DNA of 30,920 bases from Cyanobium sp. M55B138 (GCA_018400215.1 JAGYNF010000002.1:1-30920), one strand, 5' to 3'; positions 9,216 through 20,706 are shown, counted from the first letter of the stretch. Numbers and translations: made by a program. Notes: generated by a model not told the origin, from the sequence alone.

Positions 9216-9221
9216 TAGAAT
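9216..9221 (+). promoter_or_regulatory. Possible -10 element for uvrA
   Basis: TAGAAT lies 22 bases before the uvrA ATG, in the 56-bp gap after recN. No convincing -35 element is visible at the right distance, so uvrA may have its own weak promoter or be read through from recN. The same hexamer occurs ahead of the gene at 12302. Confidence 0.3.
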
Positions 9222-9243
9222 TCACTGTTCCCGTGTCGGCTGG

Positions 9244-12234
<2,991 letters not shown>

Positions 12235-12246
12235 CAGGCACCACAC

Positions 12247-12272
12247 TGCACCTGGTGCACTGTCCCTAGAAT
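12247..12272 (+). promoter_or_regulatory. Inverted repeat plus -10 hexamer upstream of the gene at 12302
   Basis: TGCACC-T-GGTGCA (12247-12259) is a perfect dyad with a one-base centre. TAGAAT follows at 12267-12272, thirty bases before the ATG at 12302. The dyad sits about where a -35 element would be, so it could be a repressor or activator site. It is too tight to fold as a terminator for uvrA. Confidence 0.35.
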
Positions 12273-12301
12273 TGTCGTACTAGTTCAGCCCCTTGGGTCC
12301 G

Positions 12302-12718
12302 ATGGGTTTGTCTGAGCTAGAACTCACGCCGCCCGCAGCGGATCAGCGGCCCCATCGCTTTGGTTCCTTGGTGCGGGCCCTGGCGGACAGCCTGGTGTTG
12401 GAGCCCGTCGCGGAGCCGGAACCGGGCCCGTTTGTGTATACGGCCGCCATCCACACCACAGCCGATCTGGTGAGTTCCCTGGCGGGGATCACCTGTCTGG
12501 CCCGGGAGCTCGGTTTCACCCGCCATCCGCAGACTTGCTACGCCGAGACCGGCCACTGTGCCAGCTGGCATGTCCAGCACGTGGAATGGCCCCTCTCCCT
12601 CACCGTGGATTGCCACCCGCTGCGCCAGACCGTGGCCATTGCTGTGAGTGGCCTGGATGCGGAGCTCACCTACAACGGCTTTCTTCAGGTGGAAGCCAGC
12701 CTGTTCGGTGCCTGCTGA
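12302..12718 (+). CDS. Unrecognised small soluble protein
   Basis: The 138-residue product has no signal peptide or membrane segment. After a variable N-terminus, a compact domain runs from about residue 45 (FVYTAAIHTTADLVSSLAGI) through TCYAETGHCASWHV to VSGLDAELTYNGFLQVEASL. It contains four Cys residues, including the CYAETGHC pair, but no motif I can tie to a family. The start is the ATG at 12302; a TTG three codons upstream (12293) is also in frame. It has a candidate promoter and dyad of its own and is followed after 57 bp by the DUF1400-hydrolase gene. Coding reality is supported by position, GC-rich codon use and clean spacing. Function unknown. Confidence 0.75.
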   Translation: MGLSELELTPPAADQRPHRFGSLVRALADSLVLEPVAEPEPGPFVYTAAIHTTADLVSSLAGITCLARELGFTRHPQTCYAETGHCASWHVQHVEWPLSLTVDCHPLRQTVAIAVSGLDAELTYNGFLQVEASLFGAC

Positions 12719-12775
12719 GTTGGTTGTAGGAAGTCTTGCCGGTGCGTCATTCTGACTGGAACTGGCCCAAGCTCC

Positions 12776-14239
12776 GTGGTAGTGCTTCGCTTGCTTTCAG
12801 GCCTTGCTGTTCTGCCCCTAGCGCTGGGTGCCCTACCCGCACGGGCCATTGATCAGGTGGTGTTGGAGCTCCCTCTGCTGGAGTTGGGTTTCACCGTGAG
12901 TCTGCGCGAGTTGGAGAATCCCCAGACCCTCCGGCAGGGCCAGAGTGATCTGGCGGAGCTGGATCGGGCCAGCGATGGTGCCGTGGGCCGCCAGCTCAAG
13001 AACATCCTCAACACGCCGTTGCCCCTCCAGACCGGCGCGGTGCTTGATCAGGTGGTGGGCACGCCGCTGTTGGAGCAGGTGCTGTTGGCGGTCACCACCC
13101 TCGGCCGTGTGGATGCCTTGCCCCAGGACCTCAGTGGCGCCGATCTCAGCAGGGCCGTGGCCGAGGCCAGCGCCGCCGGCGAGCTCACCTTGCTCTCGTT
13201 CCTGCGGGCCCTGCCTGGTGAATCGGTGACGGTGGATCTGCCCCAAGCCGCGGGGGCCCTGCAACGCATGATGGGCCAGCGGCGCCAGGCCGAGGCCCTG
13301 CTGGAGACGGCGTCAGCGGTGCCGGTCTCGGCGCAGTTGCTCCAACCCGGCGCGTTCTCGGTGCGGCGCAGTGAGATGGGGGTGCCGGCGGCCCATCGTG
13401 CTGAGCCCCTGGAGGTGGTGGTGATCGAGCCGGAGCGGCAGGACCGCGACCGGGTGGTGGTGATCTCCCATGGACTCTGGGACAGTCCGGACAGTTTTGA
13501 AGGCTGGGCCAGCCATCTGGCCAGCCATGGCTACAGGGTGCTGCTGCCCCGGCACCCCGGCAGTGACAGCAGCCAGCAGAAGGCGATGCTCTCGGGCAAG
13601 CTGCCGCCGCCAACCCCCGATGAGTTGCGCTACCGCCCCCTCGATGTGACCGCCGTGATCGATGCGGCTGGCGTGACGGAGGTGGTGGTGATTGGCCACT
13701 CCTGGGGTGCCACCACGGCCCTGCAGTTGGCTGGCAGCCAACCCAGCAGCAACCGCCTGCGGCAGCGATGCCTGGATCTCAACGATCCCGAGCGCAACCT
13801 CAGTTGGGTGTTGCAGTGCAGTTTTCTCGAGGCCGCCGATCGCGCCGGCCTGGCCGACCCCCGGGTACGGGCGGTGGTGGCCGTGAGTCCACCAATGAGT
13901 TTGCTGTTTGACTACGGAGCCGCCCAGACCATGCAGGCCCGGGCCCTGATGGTGACCGGCAGCCGCGACTGGGTGGTGAGCCCCGATCCGGAAGCCTTGA
14001 CCCCCACGGTGGCGGCCCGCACCCAGGGCCATCAGTTGGTGCTGGTGGATGGGGGCGACCACTTCAACCTGCGTGCCCCCGCCGGTGGGGATGGGGGGGT
14101 GTTGCGGTCCCTGTTGCTGGCCTGGACCGATGCCGCCTTTGCCGCCGGCGTCCAGGCGGCACCGGCGCTGGACGCACCGCCCTTGCTGCCCCCCTCCGGT
14201 TGGGGCAACGACCAGATGTCCCTGGTGCTGGTGCCCTGA
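12776..14239 (+). CDS. DUF1400-alpha/beta-hydrolase fusion, secreted
   Basis: The 487-residue product has an N-terminal signal peptide (LLSGLAVLPLALGALPARA), a DUF1400-like domain at about residues 25-190 and an alpha/beta hydrolase domain from about 215. The hydrolase keeps a full triad: nucleophile elbow GHSWG (Ser about 308), Asp in TGSRDWVV near 398 and His in DGGDHFNLR near 430, with the oxyanion-type VVVISHGLWD near 232. It probably acts on an ester or amide in the periplasm or lumen; the substrate is unknown. The start is GTG 12776, with another GTG two codons later. The N-terminal domain seems homologous to the stand-alone protein at 4792-5415. Confidence 0.85.
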   Translation: MVVLRLLSGLAVLPLALGALPARAIDQVVLELPLLELGFTVSLRELENPQTLRQGQSDLAELDRASDGAVGRQLKNILNTPLPLQTGAVLDQVVGTPLLEQVLLAVTTLGRVDALPQDLSGADLSRAVAEASAAGELTLLSFLRALPGESVTVDLPQAAGALQRMMGQRRQAEALLETASAVPVSAQLLQPGAFSVRRSEMGVPAAHRAEPLEVVVIEPERQDRDRVVVISHGLWDSPDSFEGWASHLASHGYRVLLPRHPGSDSSQQKAMLSGKLPPPTPDELRYRPLDVTAVIDAAGVTEVVVIGHSWGATTALQLAGSQPSSNRLRQRCLDLNDPERNLSWVLQCSFLEAADRAGLADPRVRAVVAVSPPMSLLFDYGAAQTMQARALMVTGSRDWVVSPDPEALTPTVAARTQGHQLVLVDGGDHFNLRAPAGGDGGVLRSLLLAWTDAAFAAGVQAAPALDAPPLLPPSGWGNDQMSLVLVP

Positions 14240-14255
14240 ATGTTCGCTTTCGTGT

Positions 14256-14290
14256 ATCCGGACGCGCACGGTTCTACCGCAGGTCCGGAT
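14256..14290 (+). promoter_or_regulatory. Inverted repeat in the sucrose-phosphate synthase leader
   Basis: ATCCGGAC (14256-14263) and GTCCGGAT (14283-14290) are perfect 8-bp arms separated by 19 bases, each containing the self-complementary TCCGGA. The pair lies 63 bases upstream of the ATG at 14354. It could be a paired operator or an RNA hairpin. This is a pattern observation only. Confidence 0.3.
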
Positions 14291-14353
14291 CGCGGCTAAA
14301 CAAGAACCCAACTGCCCTCGCTGTTGACGTTCCTGCTGCGATCCCCAACTGCG

Positions 14354-16522
14354 ATGGAAGGTCTCTACGTTCTGCATCTGCATTTGCACGGGCTGTTCCG
14401 ATCCCGTGACCTGGAACTGGGGCGTGATGCCGACACCGGTGGCCAGACCACCTATGTGCTCGAGTTGACCAGGGCCCTGGCGGCCCGTCCTGAAGTGGGG
14501 CAGGTGGAGGTGGTGACCCGCCTGATCCGGGATCGGCGCGTGGCGCCGGACTATGGCCGCCCCACCGAGGTGATCTGCCCTGGTGCCACGATCCAGCGCC
14601 TGCCCTTCGGGCCGGCCCGCTACCTGCGCAAGGAGCTGCTCTGGCCCCATCTCGATGAGCTGGCCGATGCCCTCAGCGAACGGCTGTTGGCCCAGCCGCG
14701 GTTGCCGGATTGGATCCATGCCCACTACGCCGATGCCGGCTATGTGGGCGCGCTGCTGCGGCGTCGGCTGGGCATACCGCTGGTCTTCACAGGCCACTCC
14801 CTCGGTCGGGAGAAGCGGCGCCGGCTGCTGGCTGCCGGCCTGGATGCCGCCCAGATCGACAGCCAGTACTCCATGGCCCAGCGCATCGACGCCGAGGAGT
14901 TGGCCCTGGCCCACGCCAGTTTGGTGGTGACCAGCACCCCCCAGGAGCGCGACCAGCAATACAGCCGATACGGCCGCTTCCGCCACGACCTGGCCCGGGT
15001 GATTCCGCCCGGTGTTGACAGTCGCCAGTTTTTCCCGCCCCAGGCCGGCATGCAGGAACCGGCCATCGAGGCCCTGATGGCCCCCTTCCTGCGGGATCCG
15101 GCCAAGCCGCCGGTGCTGGCCATCTGCCGCGCGGACCATCGCAAGAACATCCCGGCCCTGGTGGAGGTGTTCGGTCGCTCAGCAAACCTGCGCCACAACC
15201 ACAACCTGGTGCTGGTGCTGGGCTGTCGGGATGATCCGCGCGAGTTGGAGAAAACCCAGCGCGAGGTGTTCCACCAGGTGTTTGAGCTGGTGGATCGCTT
15301 TGATCTCTATGGCCAGATTGCCTACCCCAAGCAGCACCGCCGCCAGCAGATTCCGGAGATCTACCGCTGGGCCGCCCGGCTGGGCGGGGTGTTTGTGAAT
15401 CCCGCCCTCACCGAACCCTTTGGGCTCACCCTGTTGGAGGCGGCGGCCTGTGGGCTGCCGGTGGTCGCCACCGATGACGGTGGCCCCCAGGACATCCTGG
15501 GCCGCTGCCACAACGGTCTGCTGGTGGATGTGTCTGATCTCGATGCCCTGCAAAAGGGCTTGGAGGATGCCCTGGCCCAGCCCGAGCGCTGGCGGCGCTG
15601 GCGCGACAACGGCGTTGAAGCGGTGAGCCGCCACTTCAGTTGGGATGCCCATGGCACCCACTACCTGGGGGAGGCCCTGGCTGAATCGCGGCTGGCCGCC
15701 AGCCAACGCCAGGCCCTGTGGTTTCAGCGTCCCAATGCGGCGGTGGCCGGCGGTTCCGATGTCTCCGACCAGCCCCAGCGCCTGCTGTTGCTCGATCTCG
15801 ATGCCAGCCTGGCCACGCCTGATGGCGTCAGCCTGGCGGAACTGCGCCGCCGGTTGGCGGCAGATCGGCAACTGGCCATTGGTGTGGTGTCCGGGCGGGG
15901 CTTTCGCTCAGCCCGCCATCGCTACGGCGAACTGCACCTACCCGATCCCCGGCTCTGGATCAGCAGGGCCGGCACCGAAATTCACTACAGCAGCCCCCAG
16001 GGGGATTGGCAGGATCTGAACTGGCAGAACCACATCGCCCGCCACTGGGATCGGGGGGCGGTGGAGGCGGCCATGGCCGAGCTGGAGCCGCGCCTGCGCC
16101 GTCAGGAGTCGGCGGACCAGGGGAACTTCAAGGTGAGCTACCTGCTCACCGAGCCCGACCAGGGCATCCTGCCCCTGGTGCGCCAGACCCTGCGCAGCCA
16201 CCGGCTGATGGCCCGGCCGCACCTGTTCCACCATTGGTTTCTGGATGTGCTGCCGCTCACGGCCTCCAAGAGCGAAGCCCTGCACTACGTGGCCCTGCGC
16301 TGGCAGCTGCCGATGGCATCCATTCTGGTGGAAGCGAGCCAGCAGGGGGATGGTGAGTTGTTGCGGGGCCTCTCGCTGGGGGTGGTGCCAGAGGACCACG
16401 ATCCGGCGCTGGAGGGTCTGCGGGGCCATCGGCGCGTGTTCTTCTCCAATCGGCCCCAGGCTTGGGGTCTGCTCGACGGCCTCGATCACCACCGCTTCCT
16501 GCGGCGTTCGAGCGTGGCCTGA
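14354..16522 (+). CDS. sps: Sucrose-phosphate synthase with C-terminal phosphatase-like domain
   Basis: SPS makes sucrose-6-phosphate from a nucleotide-glucose and fructose-6-phosphate; sucrose and glucosylglycerate are common picocyanobacterial compatible solutes. The 722-residue product starts MEGLYVLHLHLHGLF, followed by the GGQT sugar-nucleotide loop near residue 36 and the GT4 C-terminal half with the E-x7-E motif in EPFGLTLLEAAACG near 355. A HAD/SPP-like domain follows from about residue 475: motif I DLDAS, motif II SGR and the motif III Lys (ASKSEALHY) are present, but motif IV reads EASQQGD where GDSGND is expected. The ATG at 14354 matches homologues; a TTG ten codons upstream (14324) is possible. 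It converges on the LCP gene with six bases between the stops. Confidence 0.93.
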   Translation: MEGLYVLHLHLHGLFRSRDLELGRDADTGGQTTYVLELTRALAARPEVGQVEVVTRLIRDRRVAPDYGRPTEVICPGATIQRLPFGPARYLRKELLWPHLDELADALSERLLAQPRLPDWIHAHYADAGYVGALLRRRLGIPLVFTGHSLGREKRRRLLAAGLDAAQIDSQYSMAQRIDAEELALAHASLVVTSTPQERDQQYSRYGRFRHDLARVIPPGVDSRQFFPPQAGMQEPAIEALMAPFLRDPAKPPVLAICRADHRKNIPALVEVFGRSANLRHNHNLVLVLGCRDDPRELEKTQREVFHQVFELVDRFDLYGQIAYPKQHRRQQIPEIYRWAARLGGVFVNPALTEPFGLTLLEAAACGLPVVATDDGGPQDILGRCHNGLLVDVSDLDALQKGLEDALAQPERWRRWRDNGVEAVSRHFSWDAHGTHYLGEALAESRLAASQRQALWFQRPNAAVAGGSDVSDQPQRLLLLDLDASLATPDGVSLAELRRRLAADRQLAIGVVSGRGFRSARHRYGELHLPDPRLWISRAGTEIHYSSPQGDWQDLNWQNHIARHWDRGAVEAAMAELEPRLRRQESADQGNFKVSYLLTEPDQGILPLVRQTLRSHRLMARPHLFHHWFLDVLPLTASKSEALHYVALRWQLPMASILVEASQQGDGELLRGLSLGVVPEDHDPALEGLRGHRRVFFSNRPQAWGLLDGLDHHRFLRRSSVA

Positions 16523-16528
16523 TGCGGT

Positions 16529-17527
16529 TTAGTTGCTGGCGTGCTCAGCCCCGAAGTGGGGATTGATGTCAGGCATCCAGTAGCTCAGATCGTCGTGCCA
16601 GTACAGGCGACCAGGCAGTTGGCTGGCCTGCAGTTCGGTGGTGGCCATGGCGGTGAGCAGCTGGCCCATCTCCACCGGGGAGAGGTCGGTGTCGATGTCC
16701 TCCCCGGCGATCTGCAGCAGTTCGGGCAGCTGCGCCAGGGTGGCGGGGTGGATCAGCTTGGCAAACACCCTCTGCAGCACCAGCCGCTGGCGCTCCATGC
16801 GCCCCAGATCGCCCATCTCGTCGTTGCGGAAGCGCAGGAAACCGGCCAGCTCCTCCCCACGCAACAGCTGGCGACCGGGATAGAGATCGATGTAGAGATC
16901 CTGGGCGTAGTCCACGTAATACATCCGCCTGGGCACATCCACCTCCACGCCACCGAGGGCATCGGCGATGCGGCGCACGGCCCGCAGGTTCACTTTGAGG
17001 TGGCGCTTGATCGGGGCATCGAGCAGGTCACTCAATTCATCCTTGGCGGTGTCCAGTCCGCCATAGGCGTAGAGCGCGTTGGCCTTCAGCACTCCATACC
17101 GCTGGGATTCGACAAAGGTGTCGCGGGGCACCTGCAGCAGGGTGGTGGCACCGTTGTTCACCGCCACGGTGAAGATCACATCGGTGTTGTCCCCCACCTT
17201 GTCGACTCCCATGACCAGGACCTGCTTCCGGCCGATTCCAGCGAGGGGAGACGTCAGCTCAGCCAACGGGCCCATGCTCCTCTGCAGGGCCGCCAGGCTG
17301 CCGCCTACCAGGGCGGGCAGGGGGCCGGTGAGCCCGTAGCCCAGGCCGAGGCCCAGTACAAAGGTGGCCAGGGGATTGGGGCGCCCTCCCCGCGCCCGCC
17401 CCGCTGCTGGGGGTTGGGCGGCGGTCGGGCTGGCAGTGGCAGTGGCGTTAGCGCGGCGGATTGATCCTGTGGCGCCGGCCCGGGTGCGCCTGCGATTGCG
17501 GGGGGGAAGGGGCTGGGCCTGGCTCAT
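16529..17527 (-). CDS. LytR-CpsA-Psr (LCP) family membrane protein
   Basis: LCP proteins are membrane-anchored phosphotransferases that attach glycopolymers to peptidoglycan or related carriers. The 332-residue product has a basic, Ala/Pro-rich cytoplasmic N-terminus, one membrane segment near residues 55-80 (ATFVLGLGLGYGLTGPLPAL) and an LCP domain with LVMGVDKVGDNTDVIF, LLQVPRDTFV, the central VDVPRRMYYVDYAQDL and the Arg-rich signature RFRNDEMGDLGRMERQR. I use the ATG at 17527, with AGGA six bases upstream, rather than the GTG at 17548. It lies downstream of purT on the same strand. The polymer it handles in this organism cannot be told. Confidence 0.92.
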   Translation of the reverse strand: MSQAQPLPPRNRRRTRAGATGSIRRANATATASPTAAQPPAAGRARGGRPNPLATFVLGLGLGYGLTGPLPALVGGSLAALQRSMGPLAELTSPLAGIGRKQVLVMGVDKVGDNTDVIFTVAVNNGATTLLQVPRDTFVESQRYGVLKANALYAYGGLDTAKDELSDLLDAPIKRHLKVNLRAVRRIADALGGVEVDVPRRMYYVDYAQDLYIDLYPGRQLLRGEELAGFLRFRNDEMGDLGRMERQRLVLQRVFAKLIHPATLAQLPELLQIAGEDIDTDLSPVEMGQLLTAMATTELQASQLPGRLYWHDDLSYWMPDINPHFGAEHASN

Positions 17528-17579
17528 GGTGCGTCCTGATGGGCGCACCTTAAGGGCCGCAGCTGGTCTGCACCAGGGG

Positions 17580-18779
17580 TCAGCGCGCCACGACCTTGAC
17601 CTGGGCAGCGGCCCTGTCGGCCCTGGCCCTGGCCTCCGTTTCGCTGCTGCCCCGGGCCAGGGCCACCCCCATGCGGCGCCGGGGTCTGGCGTCGGGTTTG
17701 CCGAACAGCAGCAGCTGGGTGTCGTGCTCGGCCAGGGCTGCGGCGACCCCCCGGTAGGCCACCGGCGCCCCGCTGCTGTCGGCCAGGATCACCCGGCTGG
17801 CGGCCGGGCCCAGGCTGCGGATTTCCGGGATCGGCAACCCCAGCACGGCCCGCAGGTGCAGCTCAAATTCATTCAGGTTTTGGCCCATCAGGGTGACCAG
17901 GCCCGTGTCGTGGGGGCGCGGCGATAGCTCGGAGAACACCACCTGCTCGGCCCCAGGGGTACCGCAGAGAAAAAACTCCACGCCAAACAGGCCCGCACCG
18001 CCCAGGTTGTCGGTGACGGCGCGGGCCATCGCCTCGGCCTGCGCCAGGGCGGCGGCCGGCAGGGCGGCGGGCTGCCAGCTGCACTGGTAATCGCCCCGCT
18101 CCTGGATGTGGCCGATCGGCGGGCAGAACAGCGTGGGCCCATCCCACTGCTTCACGGTGAGCAGGGTGATCTCCAGCTCAAACTGCAGGAATTCCTCCAC
18201 GATCACCCGGGCACCGGCGCCGCGGGCACCGGCCAGGGCCGCCTCCCAGGCCGCGGCGATGCCCTCGGGTCCCCGCACCACGCTCTGGCCCTTGCCTGAA
18301 GAGCTCATCACCGGCTTCACCACCACCGGCCAGCCCAGGGGCGCGGCCGCGGCCGCCAGCTCCGCGGCACTCTCGGCGTAGGCGAAGCGGGCGGTGCGCA
18401 GGCCCAGCTCGCTGGCGGCCAGGTCGCGAATCCGGTCGCGGTTCATGGTGACCGCCGTGGCCCGGGCGGTGGGGATCACGGTGGTGCCCTCGGCCTCCAG
18501 CTCCGCCAGGGCATCCACCGCCAGGGCCTCGATCTCGGGGATCACCAGGTCGGGTCGGTGGCGGCGCACCACGGCCTTGAGCGCGTCGCCATCGGCCATG
18601 GCGACCACCTCGGCCAGGTCGGCCACCTGCATGGCGGGGGCACCGGCGTAGCGGTCCACGGCGATCACCCTGCAGCCGAGCCGCTGGGCGGCGATCGCCA
18701 CTTCCTTGCCCAACTCGCCGCTGCCGAGCAACATCAAGGTGGGGGAAAAGGACGAGGACATGGCCGCGGAGGGAGGCAC
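17580..18779 (-). CDS. purT: Formate-dependent phosphoribosylglycinamide formyltransferase PurT
   Basis: PurT formylates GAR using formate and ATP, bypassing the 10-formyl-THF-dependent PurN. The product (399 residues from the GTG at 18779) is close to E. coli PurT throughout: MLLGSGELGKEVAIAAQRLG at the N-terminus, VIPEIEALAVDAL, ATP-grasp loop KPVMSSSGKGQS near residue 175, EITLLTVKQWDG, and the metal/ATP site FSELSPRPHDTGLVTL near 288, ending LFGKPDARPRRRMGVALA. The GTG has AGGA at six bases; an ATG six codons later (18761) lacks one but is also acceptable. The purU gene in the same window can supply its formate. Confidence 0.97.
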   Translation of the reverse strand: MPPSAAMSSSFSPTLMLLGSGELGKEVAIAAQRLGCRVIAVDRYAGAPAMQVADLAEVVAMADGDALKAVVRRHRPDLVIPEIEALAVDALAELEAEGTTVIPTARATAVTMNRDRIRDLAASELGLRTARFAYAESAAELAAAAAPLGWPVVVKPVMSSSGKGQSVVRGPEGIAAAWEAALAGARGAGARVIVEEFLQFELEITLLTVKQWDGPTLFCPPIGHIQERGDYQCSWQPAALPAAALAQAEAMARAVTDNLGGAGLFGVEFFLCGTPGAEQVVFSELSPRPHDTGLVTLMGQNLNEFELHLRAVLGLPIPEIRSLGPAASRVILADSSGAPVAYRGVAAALAEHDTQLLLFGKPDARPRRRMGVALARGSSETEARARADRAAAQVKVVAR

Positions 18780-18828
18780 TGCCGATCCTGCCCCAGGCCG
18801 CGGCTCCTGCTAGAGAGGGCGGCAATGG

Positions 18829-19017
18829 ATGGCGTGTGGCATGGCGGGGCAAGGGTTGGTTGGCCCACTGGGCTTCAGTACGGCCAGCGACGCCGCCGAT
18901 GGCCTGCTGTTCGGCTGGGATATCACCACCCTGCAGAACAGCGCCCTGATCTATCTCGGCCTCTCCTCGTTGGCGTTTGTGGTGGTGTGGGTCGTGGGCT
19001 ATCTGCGCAGGGGTTAG
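18829..19017 (+). CDS. Small single-pass membrane protein
   Basis: The 62-residue product has a Gly-rich N-terminal half and one clear transmembrane helix (SALIYLGLSSLAFVVVWVVG, about residues 38-57) ending in a positively charged YLRRG tail, so the C-terminus probably faces the cytoplasm. This size and layout resemble small accessory subunits of photosynthetic or NDH complexes, but I do not recognise the protein. The ATG at 18829 has GAGAGGG about nine bases upstream; an in-frame ATG at 18841 is an alternative. It is divergent from purT across 49 bp, and its stop overlaps the stop of the convergent gene at 19014. Confidence 0.62.
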   Translation: MACGMAGQGLVGPLGFSTASDAADGLLFGWDITTLQNSALIYLGLSSLAFVVVWVVGYLRRG

Positions 19018-19256
19018 GGCTCCTGCAGCAGGGTGAGCTGGCGCACCGGCGGCTCCTCGCTCACAAATCCGTAGGCGTCAAACACGGCCGGATCCGGGTG
19101 GGTGATCCGCTGTTCCCGGTGCTGGCGCTCCAGCCGGAAGCCCCCATCGGCCATGCGGCGCATCAGGCCTGCGGCCTCTTCAAAGCGGGCGGCCATGGCC
19201 TCCAGGCTGGCGCAGTCGGCGGTGAGGCCGGTTTCCCTCCAGGTGAAGTAGGCCAT
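19014..19256 (-). CDS. Small conserved hypothetical protein
   Basis: The 80-residue soluble product begins MAYFTWRETGLTADC and contains LEAMAARFEEAAGLMRRMAD, a likely amphipathic helix, then FVSEEPPVRQLTLL at the C-terminus. It resembles short uncharacterised proteins I recall from marine Synechococcus and Prochlorococcus; I know no function. The ATG at 19256 is chosen over a GTG two codons upstream (19262). Its TAA shares bases with the TAG of the convergent small membrane gene (19014-19017). It follows mraY on the same strand after about 40 bp. Confidence 0.75.
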   Translation of the reverse strand: MAYFTWRETGLTADCASLEAMAARFEEAAGLMRRMADGGFRLERQHREQRITHPDPAVFDAYGFVSEEPPVRQLTLLQEP

Positions 19257-19295
19257 CGGCACATGGGCAGGGGATGGGGGTGAGGCTGGCAGGGG

Positions 19296-20381
19296 TCAGG
19301 GCAGGAGCACCAGGCCCAACAGCACCAGCCCCAGGCTGACAGACCAGAAGCGCAGCACAACCTGCTGCTCCGGCAGACCGCCCAGTTCGATGTGATGGTG
19401 CAGCGGTGCCATGCGGAACAGGCGGCGCCCCTGGCCGGTGGCCGGGTTCTTGGTGGCCTTGAACACCCACACCTGCAGGATCACCGAAACCGATTCGGCC
19501 AGGAACACCCCCCCCATCAGCAGCAGCGGCCAGAGGCTGTTGGAGAGCAGCGCCACTGCCGTGAGGGCCGCCCCCATCGCCAGCGAGCCGGTGTCGCCCA
19601 TGAACAGCCGGGCCGGATGGCGGTTGTGGGCCAGAAAGCCCAGCCAGCAGCCCGCCATGGCGGTGCAGAAGGCCGCCAGGGCGGGGTCGCCGCCGTTGCC
19701 CCGCAGCATCAGTTGCAGCCCCAGGCCGGTGAACACGATGGCGCCGCAGCCGGCCGCCAGGCCATCGAGGCCATCGGTGAGGTTGGTGGCGTTGCTCTCG
19801 GCCAGAAACACAAACAGCCCCAGGGGCCAGATCAGCAGCCCGAGAGGCAGCACCCAGCCCAGGGGCAGGGCCACATCGCCAGGATTGGCGCCCCCCAGCC
19901 ATTGGCCCTGGGCGGCCCAAACCAGAAACAGCAGGGCGCCGCCGGCCTGCAGCAGCAACTTGCCGCGGGGCGTCAGGCCCGTGTTGGTGCCGCGGGTGAG
20001 GCTGCGCCAGTCGTCCACCGCGCCCACCGCCAGGTAGGCCAGGGTCACCGCGGCGATGGCCAGCAGGCGCGGGTCACCCGGGCTGATCAGGCCCCCCACG
20101 ATCACCCCCACCGGCACCACCAGCAGCCCCCCCATGGTGGGGGTTCCCGCCTTGCTCTGGTGCGCCTGGGGCCCTTCTTCGCGGATCACCTGCCCCAGCT
20201 TGAGGGCCCGCAGCCGCGGCGCCCCCCAGGCGGTCACAGCCCAGCTCACCAGGGCCGCCACCAGCAGGGGCAGGCTGAGCATCGAATTGGCCACCAGGGC
20301 ATCGCTGGCCAGGCAGGCCGCCAACAGCAGCAACGCCAGCAGCACCGAGGCGGTGCGAGGGGAAAGCGACGGGAGAATCAC
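19296..20381 (-). CDS. mraY: Phospho-N-acetylmuramoyl-pentapeptide transferase
   Basis: MraY transfers phospho-MurNAc-pentapeptide from UDP to undecaprenyl phosphate, giving lipid I at the inner membrane. The 361-residue product has about ten hydrophobic segments and the family motifs: KAGTPTMGG near residue 77, VGAVDDW (Asp 123/124), [13 protein letters not shown] (Asp about 203 and 206), [11 protein letters not shown] (Asp about 263) and the loop PLHHHIE (His 328-330). The start is a GTG at 20381. Length and motif order are normal. It lies between the DUF3134-type gene and a short conserved gene, all on the minus strand. Confidence 0.97.
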   Translation of the reverse strand: MILPSLSPRTASVLLALLLLAACLASDALVANSMLSLPLLVAALVSWAVTAWGAPRLRALKLGQVIREEGPQAHQSKAGTPTMGGLLVVPVGVIVGGLISPGDPRLLAIAAVTLAYLAVGAVDDWRSLTRGTNTGLTPRGKLLLQAGGALLFLVWAAQGQWLGGANPGDVALPLGWVLPLGLLIWPLGLFVFLAESNATNLTDGLDGLAAGCGAIVFTGLGLQLMLRGNGGDPALAAFCTAMAGCWLGFLAHNRHPARLFMGDTGSLAMGAALTAVALLSNSLWPLLLMGGVFLAESVSVILQVWVFKATKNPATGQGRRLFRMAPLHHHIELGGLPEQQVVLRFWSVSLGLVLLGLVLLP

Positions 20382-20430
20382 CGGCGGCGACGGAGGTGGG
20401 CCCAGTCTCCCCGACGCCGGCTTGCGGACC

Positions 20431-20706
20431 TCAGTCCTCCCAGTTTTCGTCCTGCTGCTCGTCGGCCGGGTTGAAATCCTCCTTCTCGCCCATCAGGGCC
20501 GACAGCTCCTCCTCTTCCACCGTGCTCACATCGGTGGCCGCATTTTCCTCATCGGCCACCAGTCGGCCGCTGGACTCGAGCCAGCTGAGCAGATCCGGCT
20601 CATCGCGCAGGGGCAGCACCGGGGCGGGTTCTTGGCGGTCGTAGCGCGTCAGCGAAGGATTGACGCTGTCCAGGCGGGCGAGGCTGGTGGTAGAGAGCTT
20701 GCTCAT
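20431..20706 (-). CDS. DUF3134-type small acidic protein
   Basis: The 91-residue product has a conserved centre, [23 protein letters not shown] (quoted in part: [18 protein letters not shown]), followed by a strongly acidic tail rich in Glu and Asp ([11 protein letters not shown], then [10 protein letters not shown]). This matches my memory of the cyanobacteria-specific DUF3134 family, whose role is unknown. There is no signal or membrane segment. The ATG at 20706 is the only good start. It lies 49 bp upstream of mraY on the same strand and is divergent from the membrane gene at 20786. Confidence 0.83.
   Translation of the reverse strand: MSKLSTTSLARLDSVNPSLTRYDRQEPAPVLPLRDEPDLLSWLESSGRLVADEENAATDVSTVEEEELSALMGEKEDFNPADEQQDENWED

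Noticed and set aside
9188..9243. LexA box upstream of uvrA
   Set aside because: A single GTTC half-site (9227-9230) is present, but the other half reads AATT, too weak to call.
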